A stretch of DNA of 64,000 bases from Endocalyx cinctus (taxonomy: Eukaryota > Ascomycota > Sordariomycetes > Amphisphaeriales > Apiosporaceae). This document shows positions 35,089 through 45,433 of this stretch, piece by piece. The DNA is taken from assembly GCA_001600455.1 (NCBI GenBank), contig BCKC01000006.1, positions 1,426,001 through 1,490,000 on the forward strand. Reading direction: 5' to 3'. Every line of letters begins with the position of its first letter. Position 1 is the stretch's first letter. The notes under the pieces are model-generated. The model searched no databases and was not told where the DNA came from. It was given only the letters and a program-made list of their open reading frames with translations. A program made the translations under genes and the position numbers.

Positions 35089-35667
35089 ATGGAATATCCA
35101 GACGTACCCGAGAGTTCTACTTCTCCATCACCCCCACCGGAGGAACCCGACATCCCAGATCGGCCCGCGTCGCCAGAGCTACCTCTCACCATGACGGCAT
35201 CGGCGGTCCTCACGGCCCTGCCGCGGGACGCGAGTTCGGCGTTGGCGAGCGCCGGCGGGTTTACCCAGAACGAGAAGGCCATCATCAAGTTCAAAGCGGT
35301 CGGGTCGGCGCCGCAGCTGCAGAGGAGCGTTCGCAAGATCAACGCCGCCCAGAAGTTCGAGGCCGTCGTCGCGCACCTGCGCAAGTCGCTGCGTTTGGGC
35401 CCCGCCGATGGTTTGTTCCTCTACGTAAATAGCACTTTTGCGCCCGCGCTCGACGAGATCGTCGGAAATTTGCATAGGGTATGTTTATGTTCCATCCTTT
35501 TTTCAGACTCACTCATTTATCCCTTTACTTGAAAATTTTGGAGGTCATAATGTCGGGGTTCAATATTTAGTTTACACATTTGCTTACATATATCGCGATA
35601 TCAGTGTTTCAAGGACTCAAACGACCAATTGATTGTAGCCTATTCAATGTCACCCGCATTTGGATGA
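35089..35667 (+). CDS. ATG12: Autophagy ubiquitin-like protein Atg12
   Basis: Ubiquitin-like modifier that is conjugated to Atg5 (through Atg7 and Atg10) and, with Atg16, promotes Atg8 lipidation during autophagosome formation. Model join(35089..35478, 35605..35667), 150 aa; the 126-bp intron is phase 0 and joins NLHR to CFKDSNDQLIVAYS. The N-terminus is a Pro/Ser-rich disordered extension, then the ubiquitin fold (AIIKFKAVGSAPQL ... GLFLYVNSTFAPALDE). The last residue is the conjugating glycine (SPAFG, G150), followed directly by the stop as needed for activation without proteolysis. A-rich leader and AAAATGG context support the start. Tail-to-tail with panB, 106 bp apart. Confidence 0.96.
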
Positions 35668-35773
35668 TTATTCTATTTGACAATCTATTTAATCCGGTAC
35701 CTCCTGAAACGCCTCTTAACGCTGGAATATCGTCGTGTTATGTATATTTTCTTTACACGGAAGAGGATTTATT

Positions 35774-36893
35774 TCAAACATTCTTAACCTCTTCTAAGAA
35801 CGCATCGAGTTCTTGTTTTGCTATAGGATAGGTATGTTCAGGCGCGGGATATTGTCGTGACTTAACCTCCTTTCCGTAGGCGCTAATGGCCTTCAAGCTT
35901 TCGGCCCATACGTTCCCGTACTGTTTGACGAACTTTGGGAGAAAGCGACCGGGCGGAAAATTACCGGTCATGTCGACCTGGACGAGAACTTGACCGGAAC
36001 AGCCGTTTCCCGCCCCGATACCGATGGTAGGAATGGAGAGCTTTTGGGTAATGATACTTGCTATTTCAGGTGGAACGGCTTCGAGGACGACGGCGAAGCT
36101 CCCGGCCTCTTGCACGGCTAACGCATCTTGGAGAACTTTCGTGGCCCCTTTGGATGTTTTACCCTGTACTCTGAATCCACCGAGCGCGTTTTGCCTCTGA
36201 GGAGTGAGTCCGACGTGCGCCAAGACGGGAATACCTGCCTGGGTGATTTTCTGAATTGTCGATGCCATCTCTTTACCCCCTTCGAGTTTGATGGATTGAA
36301 CGCGCCCTTCTTTGATAAACTTTATGGCTGTTGCCAAAGCCTGCTCGGGTGAGATCTCGTATGATCCCATGGGCAGATCTCCTACCTAAACAAGAAAGAA
36401 AAAAAAAAGCATACCATAATCAGCATTACTATTTTCAAAAGCATTCCTAGATGATATTTCTTACCGTGAAGGCCCCCTTCGCCCCGCGAGCCACTGATCG
36501 ACAATGGAGTAGCATCTCTTCCACCAGGATTTCACTCGTATCCTCCATACCAAGCGCAACCATGGCTAAGCTATCGCCGGCGAGAACCATGTCCATCCCG
36601 GCGGCGTCGGCGACGTGTGCGCTAGGAAAGTCATGGGCGGTCATCATGGTGATAGGTTCCCCTTTCTTATACATAGACAGCAAGGTTCCCATCGTCACTT
36701 TCTTTCTAGCTATTGAAGATGTACTCTGTGGTGAATGTGAACTCCATCGTTGTTGTGGACGTAGTGAGGACGATGATAGGGGTAATAGGGGTGACAGGGG
36801 TTTAGAAGATAGCGACGACGAGAGAGGATTTAATCGCGTGCCCCGATATAGCAATAAAGCACATGACCTCTTAGTAAGAGTAAACGAAGACAT
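35774..36893 (-). CDS. panB: Ketopantoate hydroxymethyltransferase (pantothenate synthesis)
   Basis: Adds a hydroxymethyl from methylene-tetrahydrofolate to ketoisovalerate, the first committed step to pantothenate and CoA. Model complement(35774..36385, 36465..36893), 346 aa. The phase-0 intron lies inside the conserved AFT/VGDLPMGSYE block. The N-terminal about 60 residues are Ser/Arg/Leu-rich with almost no acidic residues (QQRWSSHS), which suggests mitochondrial import, as in other fungi. The (beta-alpha)8 barrel motifs are all present: TMMTAHDFPSA, MVLAGDSLAMVALG, VLAHVGLTPQ, IGIGAGNGCSGQVLV. In the last block, Asn-Gly replace more usual residues. Yeast homologue is ECM31. Confidence 0.95.
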
Positions 36894-38129
36894 CTTTAAT
36901 GCTTTGAGAGTTAGTGAATTTAAGATACTCTTTTTTAGAATAGAGGAAAAATTTTTTCTATGATGAAAATAAGTAAAAATTAACTATGCAGAAAAGAAAA
37001 CCAAAAAAAAAAGAGAGTTGGCTTGCCATAATCTTGGTTCATGACGGCGTTTTTATGCCTTTGGTCATGATGGCTTTTGCTGCGTAGATTTGAGTCTCAT
37101 TGAAACGAATCCCGATTAGGTAGTGGCTTGGATTATAGCTGACCTTTGTCACTGTGTGCTACAGTTGATCAAGTACGTAAATAGGTACTAAGTTAGCACA
37201 TAATCGTAGGTACTCAGGCTGTCAGGTACTGTAGATATATTCCTAAGCTGTCAGGTTGCTACTTTAGGTACTGTGCAGTACTTGATAGACCTGAGTTTGG
37301 CACCGCGCTAAACCCTTATCTAACTCAATACCGAGGTTCTCTCTTGAAAGATCAACAGTAATGCTCGTGGCGCACCTAATCTGGCGTATGTACGGTACGT
37401 ATATGGATGTATCTATGTACTGTACCTTCGCTTGTAAAACCAAATCGGAAAAAAGGATGTTTGTGCTAATCCCGGTAGGTATTACTAACTCACGATAAGC
37501 CAAGATAACGCTCAGTAATTATTCCCATGTGTGAAATCCGGTCCTTTTATCTAGTCTGCTAGTGTAGAGCCTCTAGCAGCATTTGTACTTTTTCACCTCT
37601 CAGACAGGTAGCGTGGCAGTATAGGCCATGCTTTACAATCCAACGACGAGCATATATATATATAGGTATTATGTAGTGATACGGGTATATATTATACTGG
37701 CGTATGTATGAATGTATACATTTCCAGGTGAAGTGAAGAAATACGGCAATCCTCAAAGGTCCATCTGATTGTATGTTTCGGCGATCATGATTAACGCCGA
37801 TGAAATAAATTCATTATAAGTCTTACGTAAGTTTAACTGGTTTGTTAGGCATTCCTAAGCTGTGAAGATATATCCATCATAGAAGGATTATCATTCTCGT
37901 CTAACTGTATGGGAAAACTCTCATGTATCGCACCATTGGGATCTCCCACGTTCAAAAAGAAGCGTCCTAGCCTATTATTACCCCTTACTTCTTCGCCCCG
38001 CACAAGCATATCCCTCCCCCCTTTGTCCTTACACAAATATCCACAAGATAACCCCGCAACCAGCTCTTCTCTTTCCCGTCAATGGCGAAAATAAAGTAAG
38101 TTTTAGAGAAGTTGACGGCCGAAAATCTT
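36894..38129. other. Intergenic, 1.2 kb, with TAGGTA motif cluster
   Basis: panB upstream region and EthD-like 3' flank. Between 37150 and 37280 the words aggtac/taggtac and gctgtcagg recur. A short TA run lies near 37650. Short ORFs here look spurious. Confidence 0.5.
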
Positions 38130-38444
38130 TTAAATCCCCGAAGAACCCTTGAGCTCGCCCGTCATGACGATAGGGTTCTTATCAGAAAACTTCTCGATGT
38201 CGCCGAAGACTTCTTTGCCTTCCTCGCAAGCAGTGGCCTTCGCCCAACCATCGGCCGTCTCGAACTCGAGCCAGGCCTGGACGCAGTACGGAGAGTCCTT
38301 GGAGTCGAATTGGGACACTTTCCAGCCCTTGAGGCCGACCGGGGTCCACGCTTTTGATACCAGCGGCATGTGCGTCGCCAGGTAGTAGTCCATGTCGAAT
38401 TTGGTGCCCGCCGGGTAGGAAACCGTGGTGATGTAGATACCCAT
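38130..38444 (-). CDS. EthD-domain small protein (dimeric alpha-beta barrel)
   Basis: Single exon, 104 aa. The sequence begins GIYITTVSYPAGTKFDMDYY and continues with LATHMPLVSKAW, the pattern of EthD proteins (xYP...FD..YY...H.P). It ends with a helix and an IVMTGEL strand. EthD-like proteins are small dimeric alpha-beta barrels; some bacterial members accompany ether-degrading P450s, while fungal ones include decarboxylase- or cyclase-like enzymes of secondary metabolism. No such partners lie next to it, so only the fold is assigned. H25 in THMP is the conserved histidine. Confidence 0.8.
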   Translation of the reverse strand: MGIYITTVSYPAGTKFDMDYYLATHMPLVSKAWTPVGLKGWKVSQFDSKDSPYCVQAWLEFETADGWAKATACEEGKEVFGDIEKFSDKNPIVMTGELKGSSGI

Positions 38445-39269
38445 GATGTCTTCCGAGGTTTTGATTTTGCTTTCCTTCTTAATCCGTGCTTTGCGGTTTA
38501 TATTGATTATGAGGTAATTACCAAACTTTATATGGTAGATTTTTCCGGTCTAAGATATATGCGAATATCCGTCGGAATAAAATGGTTAATTGACTCAGTT
38601 GAATACCCTCCGGGCGAGTAAAGTGGAAAAGAATGAACTTAGTATAAAGAAGAGGAGAACAAGAGGAGGGAGAAAAAGAAGGGAGGAGGGTGCTATGTAA
38701 GCCACTTTAAATTCATGGCGTCCCGGTGTGACGTAGACTATCAAACGTTACAAAATCCCAAAGTGCGAAATGCGGAAATGCGTATTCAACTTTAGTGCCT
38801 CAGTGCCTCAGTGCCTCGGTGCCGCAATTTTTCGGACTGGTTCTCCTCTATTTTTGTTCGCCCCTCATGTTGAAGATATTAGCAATACAACTGCTAATCG
38901 CCTATCGCCTACAGGTCTCCCCGCTTTCATTCGGTTCATTTTTCCCCCTCGTATTTCTAATATCACTCACTTTATAAGCCTGAGTTAACGTTTACCTAAT
39001 ATATAGGAATTATATACTTCCTAGGCCACGGCGCTTTGAGCATTGCTTAATTCCTCAACTGTGCATAGTATATGAAATATAAATTTGCATAATTTATTAG
39101 AAGTATCCTTGGAAACGCCGGAGGTTATGGATACTCTCATTACTCGAATACACTTTTTATGTGACAGGTATGAAAACAGGAGATGAAGTCGCGATATGGT
39201 TCGAATGCTTTGTTCCTTCAGACTCGATCGGATAGTCATAACTATGCTTTTCTAGCCTATACGTATTGA

Positions 39270-39605
39270 CTGGGAACGATATGCGGAGACCTTCTACCTA
39301 AGTTAAGGGATAGGTCTTTGAAGGATGAAGATATCCTCAATTGGATGATAGAGAGGCTTGAGGAAGGCCATGCGGTCAACTTGTCCTTATGTTCGGTCGA
39401 TGCTTACGATCGGTCGACCAGGGAGAGCTTGATTGCTTTTATGCGCGGGAAGGATGCGAAGTGCCGCATTGAGTTCTCCGTCGTCTATTTCCCGGTCAAC
39501 ATAGGCCGAACCGTTATAGAATTTCCAGACAATAAGGCTATCGACCCATTGTTGCATAAGTGCGGTATCGCTGGTGTAGAAAAGCACTTCAATAACGGGA
39601 GTTAG
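39270..39605 (+). pseudogene. Probable gene fragment
   Basis: An open frame of about 111 codons with good protein-like composition (MIERLEEGHAVNLSLCS, IEFSVVYFPVN, FPDNKAIDPLL) but no ATG near its 5' end; the first in-frame Met is internal, in NWMIERL. Upstream, a second coding-like stretch (GDEVAIWFECFVPSD, about 39170-39230) is cut off by stops in another frame. Together they suggest a gene broken by frameshift or stop. The family is not recognised. Confidence 0.35.
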
Positions 39606-39639
39606 TCATGGCGATGCAAAAAAGGCAAATAGTATAGGG

Positions 39640-40008
39640 TTATAGCCGTTTCTGAACAGCAACTCTTAAAAATAAATAACTCCTAAAACCAGCTTGATAG
39701 AATATTCGTGCCAGAGATAACTTATAAGAATTGAGAAGAATGACTCTAAAATGTGACATACTGCCAAGAGACGTGCTTGCGGTTATATCCGTAAACCTCG
39801 AGGGCAGCCGCATCGAGACGGAAAATTTGTTCCGGTCAAGTTCGCTCTGGAGGTTTTGCTGCTGGTGTATAGATCTACGTTGGATTGCCTTCTGATAATT
39901 TATCGCTTGCTGTTCTGTCCGGAATGACACCCGGATACTTCTTTCGCCTGATTGATGGAAATGGACCCGAACACCGAGAGATGTCTTCGGACTGTAACTG
40001 GTCGGCAT
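39640..40008 (-). CDS. Doubtful ORF, 122 aa
   Basis: ATG-started ORF whose first half (RVHFHQSGERSIRVSF, then QQAINYQKAIQRRS) looks more protein-like than its second half. It has no known domain. It might be a relic related to the neighbouring fragment or chance. Confidence 0.2.
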   Translation of the reverse strand: MPTSYSPKTSLGVRVHFHQSGERSIRVSFRTEQQAINYQKAIQRRSIHQQQNLQSELDRNKFSVSMRLPSRFTDITASTSLGSMSHFRVILLNSYKLSLARIFYQAGFRSYLFLRVAVQKRL

Positions 40009-40533
40009 AATCTCTTAATCACTCGATAGATTGATTGAATGTCGCGTCTTCTTGTAAAACTCTTAAGGTTGAATCACTAGGTACTCAGAGGAAAATAGAC
40101 GTGGTTCCAAGTCGGCATATGCGCTCGAAAATAGGATTTACATGTAAGCTGAACTTGCATGAAAAACTAGTACTGTCTTGGGTAGCTAGCTATTGGTTGC
40201 GTCTACGAATGATATCATATCGTGGCTGATCGGACTCGACCACTTCCTTCGGACAAAGTCCTTGTTGAAATATTTTATTTCCACTTCCCCTCAGCTAGAT
40301 GCAGCAGGTAAGCTTTCGCACCCCCGATCATTAGTCAATGTCATCGCTATCACGTGAGATATAATTATGAAGAGGACCAGATAATTCTCATACCATCAAT
40401 AGAAGTCGTCCGGGTATAGACATCTTTAACCCTTTTAAGAGGATCTCGGAAACAGCCGCTTGGGACTCCAAACCCAATCTATCGAGTCGTTTGAAATCGA
40501 TATTTTGAAGTCATCACATCTAGATATAACACC

Positions 40534-41826
40534 ATGATTACGTCGACATATGATTCCGGCGACTCAGGCACAGCATTGAAGACGGTAAACTCTAATTGCG
40601 AAACTCCGGAGGTCGCCGTGTGCGACATGAAGGGGCAGCCCGCTTCTTCGGATGCGCACCCAACCAAGTACGACCGCCAAAGTATTAGCAGTATACCTCG
40701 GACGATAAGGGGCTCACCGAGTCGCAGACATAGCTTTTCGGGATCTATCGGTAGTACGGGAGGAGCCGGACCTCAAAACCAGATCGGTCGGCCGGGAAGC
40801 TCCTCGGGACCAAGATCAATTAAGGGAACTGATGTTCGGCCGCCGAGTCAAGCTAACTCGGTTGCATATGGTACTGCGCCTTCAGACGCTGCGTCCATCA
40901 ACGCCGCGAGCAGTCCTAGAGATGTGGATAATGATAGTTGGGTGGTCCCTAATCACAAGGATAACTTCATCTATGCAATTAAGATGAAGGATTCCCAGGG
41001 TTTGGCTCAGGTACTTCCGCTTGGACGATCGAAGAAATCCCGTTCTGATGTCGAATCTAGAGGACAGGACGAGACCGATAATGAGTGGAAGAGGCCCAAT
41101 CCCAAAGGTAGTTTCAGAATTAAGCTTGTCGAGCTGCAACGGATGTATCTTCGAAAGTTGCAGTGTCGATTAGTGAAACATGCTATATATATGCGGGAAA
41201 GTGAGCAAGAATCGAAGGATTGGGAGAAAGACCTTCAGGAGTATAGTAAGTTAGAATTTGTCGCGGGAAGCTTGTTTTGGTCCTTCAGCATTTCCGAAAT
41301 ATACTAATATTGTATCCGCATAGCCAAAGCTTACCAAGATTACGAATACATGGTAAAATGTAGTCAATTGCCCCGCGACCCATTTTACGTCACGGGTGAG
41401 CGGAAGACGGACGCGTACGTGATCCACACCACCCTCGAAGCCATGAACGTGGACCTCCACCCGGACCACCTCGGGGCCGAAGGGGAGCGCATAATCGTTA
41501 AAGGGCCCTGGGAAGAGAGCTGGGAACCGATCGGCGGCTCGCGAGACGTGAACCTGGCGCGGGCGTGGAAAGCCAGTTTCAAAAAGCGGCTCCTGATGGC
41601 CATCGTAGGCGGTTTCTTCCTCATCGGCCCCATGTGGCTCATGGTCTTGCGGAACCGGCTTTACACCACGCTGGTCTCGGCGACCGTGTTCGTCATCTGG
41701 TTCGGCGTACTCATGGCGTGGAGCGCCGATCATTCTAAGGATGTTATGTCGACCACGGCCGCTTACGCTGCCGTTCTGGTAGTTTTTGTCGGGGTGACGA
41801 TGCCCGGGGGTGACGGGCCGTGGTGA
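40534..41826 (+). CDS. DUF6594-type membrane protein, 404 aa
   Basis: Model join(40534..41245, 41324..41826); the 78-bp intron is phase 1 and joins LQEYS/TKAYQDYEYM. The N-terminal about 150 residues are Ser/Gly-rich and disordered. A helical, charged central part follows (IKLVELQRMYLRKLQ ... ESKDWEKDLQEY), then three hydrophobic segments near the C-terminus (LLMAIVGGFFLIGPMWLMVL, LVSATVFVIWFGVLMAW, AAYAAVLVVFVGVTM). This order, with the LQ-rich helix and clustered C-terminal helices, is that of the fungal DUF6594 family. Function of the family is unknown. It is convergent with the protoglobin gene, 154 bp apart. Exon 2 is noticeably more GC-rich than exon 1. Confidence 0.75.
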
Positions 41827-41980
41827 TCGAAGCGAGACCATTTCGTTTTTTTTTGGTATGTAAGTATTACCAAATTAATCACAGACAGATTTTCAGACAT
41901 GGCCAAAAATTATGATCGAAAAAGGGGTGTTTATATCAGTTGTTTTTTTCTCATTAAAAAATCATGTTCTCGTCATCTAA

Positions 41981-42952
41981 TTAGGATGTTACATTCTCGG
42001 GAGGCGTATCATGAACCATTTCTATACCTCCTTTACCCGCAGCTGCAAAACCAGTGAATGGACATACGCCACTAGGAGAACCGTTACTACCGCTACCCTC
42101 CATCTCCGCGACGAATTCCTCCTCGGACACGTCGTCGAGTATCTTTCTACCGTTCAAGTACCCTTCTCTCTCGACCTCGGGTTCTTCGGCGTCCTCGGCA
42201 AACTCGTCCCCGTCCCGGACGTACCATTTGGCAAAAAGATCGTTCTGTATCCAGATCACCTTGCCGATCGCCTTGACGAGGGCCACCTTTCGGTCCAATC
42301 GTAAGCGAGGATGAGCCAGGATGGCCTCCGTCAGCGTGTCCTGGATGAAGGAGAGGCAGGCGCCGATATGCACGTATTCGACGTGGAGGGGATGTTGGCG
42401 ACCTCGACCCACGTGCATCATTCTAAGTATGAAAACGTTAATAAAAAAAATAATTCTCCAAATTTCTCGTGATACGAAAAATTTGTAACTGCGATGACAA
42501 GACTAACCCGACTTTGTCTAGATAATACCAAAACTCCATCGTGCTGGGATCGGAACACAGCTTGGTGAGATAAGCGCGCAGGAACATCTTCCGATGCATA
42601 ATCTGTGGGCTGTTCTCGTTTAAACTAGTATCGACGGGTCCCTCATAACTTGTGCTCCTAGTCTCGAAGGCACGCGCTGTGATATCGTACTGTAATAACT
42701 TCTGATAGACGATATTGACGAGGGCTGGAATAAGGGCCTTGATGTATTTAGATCCCGTCACAAGGGCTTCAATATCTCCTGTTAAATTTCCTTGTAAGTA
42801 AAAACAGCCATATTATTGCGTCGTAAAAGATGAAAAAATCGCATACTTGAGCTGAAGTCCAAAAATGAGTGGAGATACTGGATTCTCGTCTCGAGATTCG
42901 TGTAAAGATCTCTACGATCGATGTGTTTCATAGGACGCGAACTGATTACCAT
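41981..42952 (-). CDS. Protoglobin / globin-sensor domain protein
   Basis: Heme-binding single-domain globin related to archaeal protoglobin; possible gas sensor or NO/O2-handling protein. Model complement(41981..42422, 42508..42778, 42847..42952), 272 aa. Introns are phase 1 (GTATGC) and phase 2 (GTTAGT donor). Key block is LDKVGMMHVGRGRQHPLHVEY across the second splice, whose H129 occupies the position of the proximal heme ligand in protoglobins. It is followed by HIGACLSFIQDTL and the G/H helix region RKVALVKAIGKVIWIQNDLF. An acidic C-terminal extension (about 60 residues) includes SPSGVCPFTGF. No kinase, cyclase or other output domain is fused, so signalling would need a partner. Confidence 0.85.
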
Positions 42953-43020
42953 CTTGAAGGTTCTTTTGGTGAAGTAATAATATTAATTTTACTCAGATGT
43001 ATTATATAGGTAAAAAATAA

Positions 43021-43044
43021 ATATATATATATATATATATATAT
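43021..43044. repeat. (TA)12 microsatellite
   Basis: Uninterrupted AT dinucleotide run just upstream of the protoglobin gene. Confidence 0.95.
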
Positions 43045-44326
43045 TTTAAATATGCAATCTTGTCCGTCAGAAGCGATCTATAACAATCTTGGGTTTCAAT
43101 CTGCAATAAAACTGAAGGTGGTAGTGAAGTTAAATATAATCGACACCGAAGCATGAAGTTGAAGCGACCTCTTGTCATTTTTAAGAGGTCGCGTCTGTGT
43201 TACGTCACGAGCCATGGTGTCGAAAACTAGAGGGACAAAAAAATTAAAAAGGTCATTCTGGATGAGGTGATGAGATGATGGTGGCCTGATTTGAATCCAT
43301 CGTCGGATGTTAGCAATAGTACTATGGCCCCACTTTTCGCTTCTACCGATATGTTGGTTTTCAGCAGAAGCCTCAAAATTATCTAGCTCTTCAGGTTTTT
43401 TTTTTTTTTTTTTTTGATGACCTTACCACTAAGGTAAACATCTCGGTAAGTATGCATGAAATATATTTCCCGTATTTCGATTACCATGAAATTATTCTTC
43501 GGAATGTTGACATTTTCTCGAGGAAAATCTATTGTGGGTGTCCTTGCTACGCTTACGCTATTTAGATATTAGCTTCTTTATTCTAGGATGCCTAGACGAC
43601 TAAACATTCGTTCTGGTGTATTCTCTCGGGATGATTTTTATTCTCTTTTTATCATAATAACATCTAATTACTTCTTCAAATTAAGTGCGTATTAGGGTCA
43701 TGCTAAATTATAATCACAATCCCGTCCTACATTCAACTCTCAGTTATGAAGTGAACCACTCAGGTCTCGCTCTACGTACAGGCAGTGATGATAGGGAACT
43801 GCTACTAGTGCCCGGCCCGTAAAGTTGTCATGGACGACATAGGCTTCAAGAGGCGCCATATTTGCCCGCGAGCTTAAAGGGCCCTTTTATTAATTAGAAA
43901 AATATAAGAAATTCATTGTTAAACCATCAGTAGGGTCAGAAAAGTTTATTTACAAAGATACGGCCGATATATATATACAAATATAAGTTTTGTCTCTGGT
44001 AAAGGACCAATGTCCCGCCCATACTTAATTACAAGCTAAGATCGGATCTCAAAAGGACCAGACACCCATCTAATGCTTTCCGCGATTAGCTTCGATCGCT
44101 CTCCACATCCGTTCATTCCATTCCGAACATGTGGGGAGCGAAATGGTCTGCTCGTAGGGTCCCGGCCGCCGAAGAAGAGAGCACGGAAATTCTCAAGCGG
44201 AGCCCGGGCGGGGCCGAGCGCTAGGTTAAGTTCTCTATTTTGAGCGGTAAATTTTAGGTTAACATATGATGATAATTCTCAGCTCATTGAGAGCGCGTAT
44301 TTTGGAACCTGGATTCTTGGAATCAA

Positions 44327-44584
44327 ATGAACGGTGTCGATATCCTCGAGTTTGAGGGTCCTTTGAATCCGAGCTTCTCGACCTGCAAATTAAACACCGC
44401 AAGGGAATGGCTTCTGATAATGAGAGCGAACGCATTTCACTATGACGATCAAGTCATGTTGCCTGCCTTCATATTTACGTATGCTGAGAGTGCATATGAA
44501 AGTTTTAAAACTTTCACCAAAGCTTCATCCCAGATTAAAAGCTACCATATGCAAACGTCAAGAAATGCTGAAGTTGACAGGTAA
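44327..44584 (+). CDS. Doubtful ORF, 85 aa
   Basis: ATG-started ORF beginning NGVDILEFEGPLNPSF, with no recognised domain. It ends at AGGTAA, where a splice donor-like AG|GTAACG is possible, so it could be a first exon, but I found no convincing continuation. Confidence 0.2.
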   Translation: MNGVDILEFEGPLNPSFSTCKLNTAREWLLIMRANAFHYDDQVMLPAFIFTYAESAYESFKTFTKASSQIKSYHMQTSRNAEVDR

Positions 44585-44837
44585 CGGTTTGAAATGAAGT
44601 AAGCCATCCAGTACCCATAATCAAGAAATCGGGAGCTTGTTTTCCAGCATTGACATGGCTGCATGGCAAGATATCGATAACATACAATTCGTAAGTCATT
44701 AAAAAGTCAAGTTTGCGTCATGAAGCAAACACTGTTTGTATGTCTTCACAAATAATTCATTGGTCGCAGGTTATTATTAGCACAGCCCTGAAGTTTTGGA
44801 TAAAGTGAATTGAACGCCATAGAAATGGAAGTGGTGG

Positions 44838-44862
44838 TGACGTATTGTGAGATATGACGTCA
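44838..44862 (+). promoter_or_regulatory. CRE (TGACGTCA) plus half site
   Basis: A perfect palindromic TGACGTCA at 44855-44862, with TGACGTA at 44838-44844 just before it, about 50-70 bp upstream of a TATA box. TGACGTCA is the core bound by ATF/CREB-type bZIP factors (AtfA/Atf1 in fungi), which control stress and conidial genes. Confidence 0.55.
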
Positions 44863-44910
44863 GATAGGTTATGACGGAATCAATCAACATCCATGAATAT
44901 GAGCATGGTG

Positions 44911-44921
44911 TATATATATAT
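44911..44921 (+). promoter_or_regulatory. TATA box of the small Gly/Ala-rich gene
   Basis: TATATATATAT about 167 bp upstream of the start codon. The following leader (from about 44940) is A/C-rich and contains no ATG before the start, as expected for a highly translated mRNA. Confidence 0.55.
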
Positions 44922-45087
44922 CTTCACTCATCAGACACAACTTAAGCAAGATATACTCAGAAGAATTAACAAGAAACCTACATAAAAAAAAGACTTACCA
45001 CCTTAATCATATCATCACCAAACCAAAAAGAACCCATCAAAACCACTCTAAAATTCATATTTAAAAATTAAATATAATCCATCCACC

Positions 45088-45360
45088 ATGCCTCTCGAGA
45101 ACAACCAAGACAAGGGCGTAACCGGCGCCGCCAAGTTCGTCACCAGCGCCCTCGGCAACACCGTCGGCGGGGTCGGACGCACCGCCGGAAACGTGACGGG
45201 AGCCGCGACCCGCGGCATCGGGGACACCATCACGGGAGCGACGGGATCCGCGGGTCGACCCGTCGGCGACGCCATCGGGAACATCGGCACGGGCGTCGAG
45301 AACGGCGCGAACGGTGTCGCGAAGGGATTCGAGAATGCCGGTCAGTGGAAGAGGTCGTAA
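45088..45360 (+). CDS. Small Gly/Ala/Thr-rich protein, 90 aa
   Basis: Single exon. The protein is built of short degenerate repeats of the type GxxTGGxT/GNVTGAA (GGVGRTAGNVTGAATRGIG, GATGSAGRPVGDAIGNIGTG) with regularly spaced Gly, Ala and Val, no Cys, and a C-terminal GQWKRS. Such composition resembles LEA-like or conidiation/stress-associated small fungal proteins, but no named family is certain. Codons are strongly GC-ending, unlike the surroundings, and the start context (CCACCATGCC) is strong, both signs of high expression. The upstream region has a CRE and a TATA box, consistent with stress-induced expression. Immediately downstream lies a long GAAA microsatellite. Confidence 0.8.
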   Translation: MPLENNQDKGVTGAAKFVTSALGNTVGGVGRTAGNVTGAATRGIGDTITGATGSAGRPVGDAIGNIGTGVENGANGVAKGFENAGQWKRS

Positions 45361-45401
45361 GGGATGGAAAGGAAAGAAAGAAAGAAAGAAAGAAAGAAAN
45401 A

Positions 45402-45433
<32 letters not shown>

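Larger units (their letters stand above)
38445..40533. other. Intergenic with ORF debris, 2.1 kb
   Basis: EthD-like promoter side, then two doubtful ORFs (39270-39605 plus, 39640-40008 minus, listed separately), then the DUF6594 promoter. A direct triplication of agtgcctc occurs near 38794-38820. Confidence 0.45.
42953..45087. other. Gene-poor region, 2.1 kb
   Basis: Protoglobin promoter, a (TA)12 run at 43021-43044, poly(T) near 43397-43415, a GC-richer patch near 44090-44230 that I could not match to any RNA, a doubtful 85-codon ORF (44327-44584) and the promoter of the small Gly-rich gene. Confidence 0.5.

Noticed and set aside
41251..41841. 196-codon ORF antisense to DUF6594 exon 2
   Set aside because: It is an antisense shadow in a GC-rich exon with no recognisable domain.
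44090..44230. GC-richer island that might be an RNA gene
   Set aside because: I looked for 5S rRNA and tRNA box sequences and found none. There is no clear stem-loop or coding frame.
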